A DNA stretch of 64,000 nucleotides from contig JAWNZC010000409.1 in assembly GCA_035771165.1 (NCBI GenBank), positions 124,001-188,000 of the forward strand, written 5' to 3'. How positions within the stretch are numbered: position 1 is the first letter of the stretch; each line of letters begins with the position of its first letter. The translations under genes were made by a program, and so were the position numbers. This document shows positions 40,350 to 48,464 of the stretch, piece by piece. The DNA comes from Paragorgia papillata (lineage: Eukaryota > Cnidaria > Anthozoa > Scleralcyonacea > Coralliidae). Below the pieces are notes generated by a model, which was not told the origin of the DNA, ran no database searches, and was given only the letters and a program-made list of their open reading frames with translations.

Positions 40350-40805
40350 ATGAGTATCAAAGAAATGTTAAAATTTGAAGTCAAACTTTTAAAAGATGAG
40401 TTACATGATGAGAAAATAGAAAACCTACGGGACCAACTTTGTAAGGAACTAAGAATTCGTGGTATCAATTCCCCAGAGTTGCTACACCATCATGAACTGG
40501 TTTTCATGGCCCATCAAGAAGGACACAAATTCAAAAGCAACAAAACAAACAAAAAAACCCTTTGTAAAGTACTTGGCTTTACTTACATTGACCAAAGAAT
40601 AGGTAACGGCAACCCAAATTTTCCAAACAACCTAACACCTGTCAAAGTTTTCTTTACAGCTCTAGAAGATGAAAAAGTAATCGTATTCCCAAGTATGAGT
40701 CAAGCTGCACTAGCAATCGGTAAAAAGCAAGCTTCCCACATTCAACACATTTTAGACAACAACATTAATGTTTGGTACAACAACAAATATTGGTCTGTAA
40801 AATAA
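40350..40805 (+). CDS. NUMOD1-like DNA-binding protein, paralogue A
   Basis: 151 residues, starting in TAAATG. The C-terminal part (VFPSMSQAALAIGKKQASHIQHILDN, then WYNNKYWSVK) has the pattern of NUMOD1-type helix-turn-helix motifs that accompany homing endonucleases, but no HNH or GIY-YIG nuclease is present. The gene at 41242 has the same two-part layout (LRQLGGRLGV..., then FPSIYRAG... and GKHWSVS), so the two look like diverged paralogues. DNA binding is inference. Confidence 0.5.
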   Translation: MSIKEMLKFEVKLLKDELHDEKIENLRDQLCKELRIRGINSPELLHHHELVFMAHQEGHKFKSNKTNKKTLCKVLGFTYIDQRIGNGNPNFPNNLTPVKVFFTALEDEKVIVFPSMSQAALAIGKKQASHIQHILDNNINVWYNNKYWSVK

Positions 40806-40813
40806 AAATAAAA

Positions 40814-41128
40814 ATGGGCAACAAAAATTCAAAACTAAAGGAAAAATTAAACAAAAATCATATTAGTAAAAAAGGATTCCAGTTAGGCCTAAGTTTCGGA
40901 AGAGATGATTTGGTCATGGAGGGAAATCTACAGATTGGCTGGACCAACAAAACAGTAAAAAATTATACAAAGGTGCCAAGTTGTAAAAAATCGGCTTCTA
41001 CAGAATCTTTAAAACAAAATAAAATAAATGATGATATTAACAAGGATTCAAAATTGGTGGTTACAAATCAAGAAACAGAGGAAGGCCAGGAGGAACACAC
41101 TTCTCAGGGAAAAATGGGTCCAAAATGA
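40814..41128 (+). CDS. Predicted N-myristoylated protein
   Basis: 104 residues from the ATG at 40814; the frame is open further upstream, but this start gives MGNKNSKLKEK. That is a textbook N-myristoylation sequence (Gly 2, Ser 6, Lys 7), and it follows the neighbour's stop by a few bases. Basic N-terminus, Ser/Lys/Glu-rich tail, no membrane segment. Myristoylated proteins of DNA viruses often tie capsids to membranes. Family unrecognised. Confidence 0.5.
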   Translation: MGNKNSKLKEKLNKNHISKKGFQLGLSFGRDDLVMEGNLQIGWTNKTVKNYTKVPSCKKSASTESLKQNKINDDINKDSKLVVTNQETEEGQEEHTSQGKMGPK

Positions 41129-41241
41129 AAAGGATCGGTGGGTGTACAACAATGAAAGACATGAGCCATATTATTGAAATTTTAAAAAAATCTCTTATTT
41201 AAAAAAATAAGAAATTTAAAAAGAAACCATTATAATAAACA

Positions 41242-41739
41242 ATGACAACATTAACTCCTGAAAACATCAATAATTATTTACAAAACGAAGAAGAAGTCGA
41301 ACTTGAAGCTGATCGTCAAAAAAAACTTGCGGAACTCAAAAAATTATTTCAAATTCGAATGCAACTCAGAGAAAGTGCAGTTAAAAGACTCCAAACAATT
41401 AAAGAAAAAACACAACCACAACCATCCCTTAAAGAATTAAGACAATTAGGAGGAAGACTTGGTGTCAAAGGATCCCACAGTTTAAATTTAGAAACCATTT
41501 GCGAAAAATTGGGGATCCAACATGTTAAAAATGAAGTTTATGACAAGCACCACAGAAATGTCATTAGGACACCTGTAAAAATAACACTGACTTCATTTGA
41601 TGGCATCCACAAATTAATCTTTCCAAGCATTTACAGAGCTGGCATAACTTTAAACAAAAATCCTAGTTACATTCCCTACTGTATCAAAAATAATAAGGAA
41701 GTTATGTTTAATGGTAAACATTGGTCCGTAAGTCGTTAA
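41242..41739 (+). CDS. NUMOD1-like DNA-binding protein, paralogue B
   Basis: 165 residues. N-terminal coil (EVELEADRQKKLAELKKLF), then LKELRQLGGRLGVKGSH and a C-terminal FPSIYRAGITLNKNPSYI...GKHWSVS segment parallel to the protein at 40350. Leader AATAAACAATG. No nuclease motif. Possibly a repressor or packaging-site binder; speculative. Confidence 0.5.
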   Translation: MTTLTPENINNYLQNEEEVELEADRQKKLAELKKLFQIRMQLRESAVKRLQTIKEKTQPQPSLKELRQLGGRLGVKGSHSLNLETICEKLGIQHVKNEVYDKHHRNVIRTPVKITLTSFDGIHKLIFPSIYRAGITLNKNPSYIPYCIKNNKEVMFNGKHWSVSR

Positions 41740-41835
41740 AATTTTTCAAAATCCACACTAATAAACAGTAGCCAACTGTTTTCTAAGACTATGCATCATT
41801 CGTAAACTTTGTCATGATACTATTTTAAAACCAAA

Positions 41836-41861
41836 ATTACTATCCATTGCTGGGTAGTAAT
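41836..41861. terminator. Hairpin between convergent genes
   Basis: ATTACTATCC and GGGTAGTAAT pair over 10 positions with one G-T wobble, six-base loop. Located between the plus gene ending at 41739 and the minus gene ending at 41878. Confidence 0.45.
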
Positions 41862-41877
41862 TTTTTTATGAAGTTTT

Positions 41878-42051
41878 TTACAAAATTATTATCCAAATAA
41901 CAAAAATAATATTCAAAATAATGACTCCAATTGTAAAAACACCCCACAATGAAACTCTGTTTACCAATCTAACAATCCTTTCGTCAACATAATTGGCAGC
42001 AGCTTCAATATCAACATTATTCATTTTTTTATTTATAGAAATTTTTTTCAT
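41878..42051 (-). CDS. Small C-tail membrane protein
   Basis: About 57 residues from the ATG at 42051 (an alternative start is at 42024 after AATAAAAAA). One hydrophobic segment at the C-terminus (LWGVFTIGVIILNIIFVIWIIIL). The start lies 18 bp from the divergent polymerase gene. Tail-anchored membrane protein of unknown role. Confidence 0.5.
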   Translation of the reverse strand: MKKISINKKMNNVDIEAAANYVDERIVRLVNRVSLWGVFTIGVIILNIIFVIWIIIL

Positions 42052-42069
42052 ACTATAATAAATAGCATT

Positions 42070-45000
42070 ATGACAAAACAAACTAATGATCCTAAATTAT
42101 TAAAGATACGGGAAGCAGCTCGTCTTAGAAAACAAAGGCAGCTGCAGAGGGACAAAGAAATGAAACCCTTCAATCCCGAAAGACTCCAAAAACTTCAAGA
42201 AAAACAGAAGGAAAAGGAGTTAAAGAAGGAGCAAAAACTTGTTAACCAACAAGACAGGCTTCAAGACGACCTCAAAAAATTTCAACAAAAAACAGAGAGA
42301 AAATTACAGACAAAGGAACGAGCAAAATGGGGTAGAGAGATCAGACAAGAGGAAGCAAGACAGGACAAGTTCAAATGGGACAAGAAGTGGAAAGGGGTTG
42401 GTAAAAAACTTCGAAAAACTCGTCAGGTTCTTGGTAACAAACTTGCAAAAGTTTTCAAAAGAAAAACTAAAATTAATAAAAAACTTCGTCAAACGGAACC
42501 CATTATGATTAAAGATTTCTTAAATGAAAAGTCAGCCCTGTATGAGATCTCGGGTCAAAATTACAAAGATCCAGTAGTATTTTTGGAACAAACAACAGCT
42601 GGGGTTGAAAGATTAATTAATGGTATTGAAAATTCCAAAAAAGTCAAGACAACTTTAATTTGTAAACTTGTCCACTATGATTATGTAGAAGGTCTTGAAG
42701 AAGTGGACCTTTTCTACTTTACTTCCCACATGAAAGCCATGACAACCGAGGAGGATGTAACAGAACTTTACAAAGAGTCAAAAAGAGAGATGCTTGAAAA
42801 TTTGTCATCCCACCAGAAAAAGGACTCTGGATGGTCAATAAGGTCAGTTGAAAAACTCCATATTTCAATAACAAAATACAAACCTTTAAATGGTAAAAAA
42901 TATCAAGACCTACCAAAATTTGTTAAAGACAAGAAGGCAATTATCAATCCACAAAATAACAAAGATGACTATTGTTTTCTGTACGCAGTCGCCATTGCTG
43001 AAACCCTGGAAAAAGAGCCAAATGCTAAAAAACTTGAAAGAATTCCAGTGTCAATCCAACTTATGGTGGAAGAGTATGATGTGGCTGGTCTAACATTTCC
43101 TGTAAAAATTAAAGACATTTCAAAGTTTGAACAGTACAACAAAATAGGTGTAAATGTGTTAAGTTACGATGATGAAATTAAAAAAGTTTTCCAAATGAGA
43201 ATCTCAAGGTCCGAACATGACAAAAGGGTCAACCTGTTTTGGTGGAATGATCATTTCAGCTGTGTAAAGGACAAAAGTAAACTTCTATCAAAACAAAATA
43301 ACAAACACCAACACAAAAAATTCTTCTGCGACTTTTGTTTAAACCCCTTTGAAACAGAGGCAGCATTGGAAGAACACATAAGCCATCTTATTTGTCAATC
43401 CCATGATGCTCAGATCCAAGAGTATCCAGTAAAAGGTGAGAATGACGTCATGGGATGGGGTTTAAAAGATTTGAAAAAAACCCAAGATGTATCATTCATT
43501 ATTGTGGCAGATCTTGAGTGCGAGCTGGATACCTTAAAAACGCAAAAAAAAGACGAATCCAAAAGTTACACCCAAGCCTATCAAGAGCATGTTCCAATCA
43601 GCTATGGGTTTTACATTATTTGTTCCGATCCAAAAATTTATCCAGGAAAGTATTTCAGTTACACCAAAAAATATGACTTTGAAAACATTGGTCAAATGTT
43701 TGTTGAAAAGTTAGAAATGGAAGCAAAAAAGATTTGGTACACATATCTCAAAACTCCTAAAAAAATTATCATGACAGCAGAGGATGAAACCAACTTTCAA
43801 AATGCAACCAATTGTTATGTTTGTGGAGGATGTTTTGTCCAAAGAAACCCAAAAGATTTGGATCCTAGAAGCATCTGGAAAGCCAACAAACTAACACCAA
43901 AAAGTAAAGTAAGGGACCATAACCATTTAAATGGTCAGTACAGAGGTGCTGCCCATAACGACTGTAATTACTCAATGGCAAGTGCCAGACATATCCCAGT
44001 TCTTTTCCATAATTTTAGTGGTTATGATGCTCATTTAATTGCAAAATATTTGGGACTGTCGAGTGGTAAACTTGGTTGCATAGCAAAGACAGAGGAGGAG
44101 TATATCAGTGTAAACAAAACCCTGTGGATGGATGGTGGTTTAAAGAAAAATGCCAATGGTGAGACAGTCAAGAAGTGGGTACCATTGGAGTTACGATTCC
44201 TGGACTCGTTAAAATTCATGTCAAGTTCTCTAGCAACACTGACATCAAACTTACCAAATGACGAGTTCCATTACACCGAAAATGGTTTTAAAGATCATCC
44301 AAAAGAACATGTGGATTTGTTGAAAAGGAAGGGGGTATTTCCATATGAGATTTTAACCAGTTTGAAAAAGTTGGACATAACAGAATTTCCACCACATGAA
44401 AAGTTCCATTCTAGGTTAACTGGAAAAAATGTAAGCATTGAAGATTACCAACATGGTAAAAATGTTTGGAACAAGTTTGGTTGCAAAACTTTAAAAGATT
44501 ATATGGAACTGTACCAAAAAACAGATGTGTTGGGACTCTCAGATGTTATCCAAAGCTTTAGGAAAATGTGTAAAAAAACTTACAAACTTGACCCAATGTG
44601 GTATTACACAGCTCCAGGATTGGCTTGGGATGCCTTGTTAAAAATGTCGGAACAACAGTTGGAGCTTTTAACAGAACCTGACATGTTTCTCATGATTGAA
44701 AAAGGAATTCGTGGCGGGATTTCAACTATCACCCACAGATATGCAGAAGCCAACAATAAGTATATGGAAGAGTACAATCCAGAAAAGGAAAGTGTATTCA
44801 TTCCATACCTTGACAAAAATAACTTGTATGGAGTTCCAATGACATCAGCACTACCTGTCAATGGTTTTAAGTGGATACCAGAAGATGAGTTGGAGGACTG
44901 GCAAAAATATTTGGAGACAGAGGGAGAGGGTTGCTTTTTGGAAGTCGATTTAAAATATCCAGAAGAAATCCATGATCTCCACAATGAAATGCCATTTGCT

Positions 45001-46041
45001 GCTGAGCGGATGATGGTAAACAAGGTTGAAAAGTTAGTTCCAAATTTGAATGACAAGGAAAAATTTGTGGTACACTATGAAGCCTTGGAACAAATGTTGG
45101 ATCATGGTTTGGTTCTAACAAAAATCCATCGTGGAATTTCATTCAATGAAAAGGCATGGATGAAAGATTACATCATGTTAAATACTGAGTTAAGAACAGC
45201 AGCAAAGAATGACTTCGAAAAAGATTTCTTTAAACTAATGAACAACAGTGTTTTTGGAAAGACCATGGAAAATGTCAGAAACAGGATTGACGTCAGACTC
45301 GTGTCATTTGAAGACCAGGTTGAAAAATTGGCAAAAAAAACACATTACAAAGACATCAGTATATTTACAGAAAACTTGGGTGCTGTGCACATGAGGAAGA
45401 CAAGAGTAAAATTAAACAAACCCATATATGTGGGGGCTGCAATACTGGATAAGAGTAAAATTTGTATGTATGACTTCCACTACAATTATGTAAAGCCAAA
45501 ATATGGGGATAGTGCAAAGTTGTTGTTTACAGACACAGACTCCTTGTGTTATGAAATTAAAACCAAAGATTTTTTCAAAGACATTAAAAATGATGTTTCA
45601 ACAATGTTTGATACATCAAACTTTCCAGAAGATCATTCAAGTGGCATCAAAAGAGAGAACAAGAAAGTCCTTGGAATGATGAAATCTGAGACAGGTGCTG
45701 ACCAAATCTCAAAGTTTGTGGGATTGCGTTCAAAAGCATATGCCATCAAAATGTCCAAAAAAAGAAATCCTGTAACAGGGTTAATGGAGTGTAATGAAGA
45801 CAAAAAATGCAAAGGTATCGCAAAGGCTGTCATTAACAACGACATCAAATTTGATGATTATGAAGAATGCTTGTCAACTGGGAAAAACATACTAAGAGGG
45901 ATGAACACCTTTAGAAGTACAAACCATACCATCCACACCATTCATGTCAACAAAATAGCTCTTAATTCAGAAGATGACAAAAGAGTTATCAGAGAAGATG
46001 GAATTAGTACCTATGCCATTGGTCATTACAAAACTAAGTAA
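42070..46041 (+). CDS. PolB: Protein-primed family B DNA polymerase with extra N-terminal modules
   Basis: 1323 residues. In order: a basic coiled N-terminus (1-150); a papain/OTU-like Cys box DDYCFLYAVA (about 300) with a later HFSC (about 395); a C2H2 finger (about 418-440); the exonuclease I motif IIVADLECELD (about 476); an endonuclease VII-like HNH insert with CYVCGG (about 583) and RDHNHLNGQYRGAAHNDCN; PolA DKNNLYG (about 915); PolB NSVFGKTMENV (about 1058); PolC TDTDS (about 1155). This is the Polinton type that primes from a terminal protein and replicates linear DNA ends. All catalytic motifs are present. The N-terminal region probably supplies the terminal protein; cysteine-protease-like activity is inference. 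Confidence 0.93.
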   Translation: MTKQTNDPKLLKIREAARLRKQRQLQRDKEMKPFNPERLQKLQEKQKEKELKKEQKLVNQQDRLQDDLKKFQQKTERKLQTKERAKWGREIRQEEARQDKFKWDKKWKGVGKKLRKTRQVLGNKLAKVFKRKTKINKKLRQTEPIMIKDFLNEKSALYEISGQNYKDPVVFLEQTTAGVERLINGIENSKKVKTTLICKLVHYDYVEGLEEVDLFYFTSHMKAMTTEEDVTELYKESKREMLENLSSHQKKDSGWSIRSVEKLHISITKYKPLNGKKYQDLPKFVKDKKAIINPQNNKDDYCFLYAVAIAETLEKEPNAKKLERIPVSIQLMVEEYDVAGLTFPVKIKDISKFEQYNKIGVNVLSYDDEIKKVFQMRISRSEHDKRVNLFWWNDHFSCVKDKSKLLSKQNNKHQHKKFFCDFCLNPFETEAALEEHISHLICQSHDAQIQEYPVKGENDVMGWGLKDLKKTQDVSFIIVADLECELDTLKTQKKDESKSYTQAYQEHVPISYGFYIICSDPKIYPGKYFSYTKKYDFENIGQMFVEKLEMEAKKIWYTYLKTPKKIIMTAEDETNFQNATNCYVCGGCFVQRNPKDLDPRSIWKANKLTPKSKVRDHNHLNGQYRGAAHNDCNYSMASARHIPVLFHNFSGYDAHLIAKYLGLSSGKLGCIAKTEEEYISVNKTLWMDGGLKKNANGETVKKWVPLELRFLDSLKFMSSSLATLTSNLPNDEFHYTENGFKDHPKEHVDLLKRKGVFPYEILTSLKKLDITEFPPHEKFHSRLTGKNVSIEDYQHGKNVWNKFGCKTLKDYMELYQKTDVLGLSDVIQSFRKMCKKTYKLDPMWYYTAPGLAWDALLKMSEQQLELLTEPDMFLMIEKGIRGGISTITHRYAEANNKYMEEYNPEKESVFIPYLDKNNLYGVPMTSALPVNGFKWIPEDELEDWQKYLETEGEGCFLEVDLKYPEEIHDLHNEMPFAAERMMVNKVEKLVPNLNDKEKFVVHYEALEQMLDHGLVLTKIHRGISFNEKAWMKDYIMLNTELRTAAKNDFEKDFFKLMNNSVFGKTMENVRNRIDVRLVSFEDQVEKLAKKTHYKDISIFTENLGAVHMRKTRVKLNKPIYVGAAILDKSKICMYDFHYNYVKPKYGDSAKLLFTDTDSLCYEIKTKDFFKDIKNDVSTMFDTSNFPEDHSSGIKRENKKVLGMMKSETGADQISKFVGLRSKAYAIKMSKKRNPVTGLMECNEDKKCKGIAKAVINNDIKFDDYEECLSTGKNILRGMNTFRSTNHTIHTIHVNKIALNSEDDKRVIREDGISTYAIGHYKTK

Positions 46042-46055
46042 ATTAATGTTAAAGA

Positions 46056-46078
46056 TTTGTATTCAAAAAGAATACAAA
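46056..46078. terminator. Hairpin after the polymerase gene
   Basis: TTTGTATTC and GAATACAAA form a perfect 9-bp stem with a five-A loop, 15 bp after the polymerase stop and before the right TIR. Confidence 0.5.
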
Positions 46079-46136
46079 ATTTTTGAAAGGTTTAGAAAGG
46101 ATTTGGACTAATATAACATTCTTTACTACCCTTTGC

Positions 46137-46417
46137 AACCCCAACCCCAAAAACTCGACAACCCCAATCAAAAAAAATCCCCAAAAATTTTAGCGGCCAT
46201 TTTGGAAAAATTTGGCAGCCATCTTTAAAAAATTTCCAGGAGGGGATCGCAAATCTTTTCAGAATGGGGGTGGGCAGGCTTTTCAACCCATGTCCCAGAA
46301 TCGGCAGCCATCTTTAAATTAAATTTCAGGAGGGGGTCCCAGGATCGGCAATCAAAATTTCAGTAAACAAATGGCCGCCATTACACTATGTCCCAGGATC
46401 GGCCTTTTGACACTACT
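46137..46417 (-). repeat. Polinton right terminal inverted repeat (281 bp)
   Basis: Reverse complement of 25638-25918 with no difference seen. It ends CACTACT, followed by the AGGGAA duplication at 46418-46423. Confidence 0.95.
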
Positions 46418-46423
46418 AGGGAA

Positions 46424-46713
46424 GCATTTTAAATCCTAGACTCTAGGGACTAGAATCCCTGCCTAGGTCCCAGATAGCGAGAATTCTCTGGGCAGGTCAG
46501 TCAGGAAAAGTACTAGCCGGCCAGGCGACCCGCTATTAGTAAGGTGCTAGTCCTGAATGACCCAATCGGAGGCTTCACGTGGTGAAGGGTTGTCCGACAG
46601 ACAGCACTTCCCTGCCCAGTTTTATTCAGTCATTATATTCATTAATACAATTTTTAATTACAATTACATATCGTTCTATGACATTTTTGTGATATTCATG
46701 GGAGGTGGGTGGG
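46424..46713. other. Flank right of the Polinton
   Basis: About 290 bp of host DNA with CTAGACTCTAGGGACTAGAA-type short palindromes; otherwise nothing recognised. It belongs to the interrupted intron. Confidence 0.45.
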
Positions 46714-46954
46714 TTTTTTCGTTTCAGTATACCAAGTCAACTGACTTGCTCGAACTCGCTTACAGTTTGTCGTCGATCTTTACAGATTGACGGCACAAGA
46801 GAGATTAATGAGAGATCTATGCTCCGGTACTGGTTATTTGGTACAGAAAGAGTAGGTCATTGTATTCATGCACGTGAAAGATATCTACATTTGTTAGTTT
46901 TCATTGGGTTAGAGCCTTTAGCACGAGTTTTTCACATGCTTAAATGTTGGTCAA
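46714..46954 (+). repeat. Direct repeat flanking DIRS fragment, copy 1
   Basis: 241 bp nearly identical to 47995-48232 (one three-base difference near GAGAGATTAATGAG/GAGAGAATGAG). The pair encloses a DIRS-type ORF1 remnant and may be the element's terminal or split repeats. Confidence 0.8.
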
Positions 46955-47987
46955 AAGTTGCACGTTTCAGAAATATGATCTGCACTACCAGACACGAAGC
47001 ATAGAGTGCGAGCGAGACCTGTAAACTTATCTAGCCACAGTTGGATGTGGCGTTCGCCCCAATTCAAAGACGGAGTTTTTGCGGCTAGTTTTCGAAATTC
47101 AATGTCGTAGGCATACCAAGCAAGACCCTTAAACTTTTGCTATGCTTCCCGTATTATCCGTGGATACGCAAACATTTGGGTGGCCTTATGAGGAAATTTA
47201 GACACAATTATACATGCATAAACACCAAAGGCTGTAAGCCATTTATCGACACTGTCGATCTTTTGCTTCCGACTAGGGGGACCAAAACCAGGGAGAGGTA
47301 TTGAAACGCTACCCTCACCTTCTACTGTAAACCGCACCGGTCCGAAACTGGGGCGGTCTGAATAGCCGGGAAGAAGACAAGAAAAATCAATGTACTCACC
47401 GTTCACAATTTGATCTTCGAGCTTCTTTGATATGCTCGGACTTCTGGTTGCGGCGGCATGGCGTGACTTGGTGGCTGGTAGAGGTTTGACGTTGAGGAAA
47501 GCAAGGACGCTACTTGTAGAGGGTCTCCAAGGTCCAAAGATTGAGTGACGTTGGATGGTTGCATGCTAGTCGGACTGGTTTCATCATGGATGGGCCGGAC
47601 GGCGGTGGTTTGAAGGGTTTCCCGTAGAATTGGCGCAAGTTTGTGCGCTAGTAATTGCAACCACTCTCGTGACAGTTGGGTAGGTGTATCTTGTTCGGTA
47701 ACGGCAGAGGTTGGTGACTCGGCGCCAATTACCGCACTTGGTGGTGGTGGTTGGTTATTGACGGTTGTGCCTTGGGAGCTCTGAAGCCGTTGGAGTAAGG
47801 CCGATCGAGGACCGGTGATGGCCAGATTCTTTTGTGCGAGCAGTAGAGTAAGACTTTCGGTAGAAAGGTCTTCGTAGTTGACTGGGTCGGTTTCGACACG
47901 CGGGCGAGCGTTTCTCACTGCCGTTGTCTGCCTGGGTGGTAGCGCACGAGATCCGCGGCCTCTGGAAGTGTTGCAGAGTTTCGGCAT
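46955..47987 (-). pseudogene. DIRS-like ORF1 (SAP-domain gag-like) remnant
   Basis: On the minus strand from the Met at 47987: a basic N-terminus, then a SAP-type DNA-binding helix pair (LSTESLTLLLAQKNLAITG...LLQRLQ, about residues 41-69) and a Pro/Thr/Gln-rich linker. After a one-base frame change near 47405 comes the conserved NGEYIDFSCLLPG block and a KWLTAFGVYACIIV segment. An in-frame stop near 47140 precedes a readable tail (LNWGERHIQLWLDKF). This layout matches the first ORF of cnidarian DIRS-type elements as I remember them. Not functional. Confidence 0.6.
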
Positions 47988-47994
47988 TGCTGAT

Positions 47995-48232
47995 TTTTTT
48001 CGTTTCAGTATACCAAGTCAACTGACTTGCTCGAACTCGCTTACAGTTTGTCGTCGATCTTTACAGATTGACGGCACAAGAGAGAATGAGAGATCTATGC
48101 TCCGGTACTGGTTATTTGGTACAGAAAGAGTAGGTCATTGTATTCATGCACGTGAAAGATATCTACATTTGTTAGTTTTCATTGGGTTAGAGCCTTTAGC
48201 ACGAGTTTTTCACATGCTTAAATGTTGGTCAA
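47995..48232 (+). repeat. Direct repeat flanking DIRS fragment, copy 2
   Basis: 238 bp matching 46714-46954 in the same orientation, directly upstream of the DIRS ORF1 start on the minus strand. Confidence 0.8.
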
Positions 48233-48410
48233 TTTCGACCTTTGGTTGCTTATCTTCTTTGATAAAGGTTATGTTGTTCATTGTTCGACCTGGACCTTGA
48301 GCTCTTGTGTAGTAGAACGGTTCATGGTAGTGTCTGTCACCTGGCAAGCAAAGCAAACGCAACGAACATAAATTTGTTTACCTGATATGCGGCTTTCATC
48401 CAGAGTATTA

Positions 48411-48413
<3 letters not shown>

Positions 48414-48462
<49 letters not shown>
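48414..48462. repeat. TA dinucleotide microsatellite next to Penelope terminal sequence
   Basis: About 24 TA units adjoining the left Penelope fragment. All three Penelope terminal fragments in the window border TA tracts. Confidence 0.9.

Positions 48463-48464
<2 letters not shown>

Larger units (their letters stand above)
25638..46417. mobile_element. Complete Polinton/Maverick, an endogenised virus-like element (20,780 bp)
   Basis: The termini are AGTAGTGTCAAAAGG and its reverse complement. The flanking AGGGAA at 25632-25637 and 46418-46423 is a perfect 6-bp target duplication, the size typical of Polintons. The 281-bp TIRs look identical. The gene set is diagnostic: protein-primed PolB, RVE integrase, packaging ATPase, major capsid and penton-like proteins. 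About 25 genes, mostly on the plus strand, with four on the minus strand, separated by a few to about 120 bp. Nearly all frames are open, which with identical TIRs points to a recent insertion. The one damaged locus is the collagen-like gene at 27.9-29.9 kb. Confidence 0.95.

Noticed and set aside
48414..48462. CRISPR-like or regulatory array at TA tracts
   Set aside because: These are plain dinucleotide microsatellites without spacers; the same holds at 24.7, 58.5, 59.0 and 60.2 kb.
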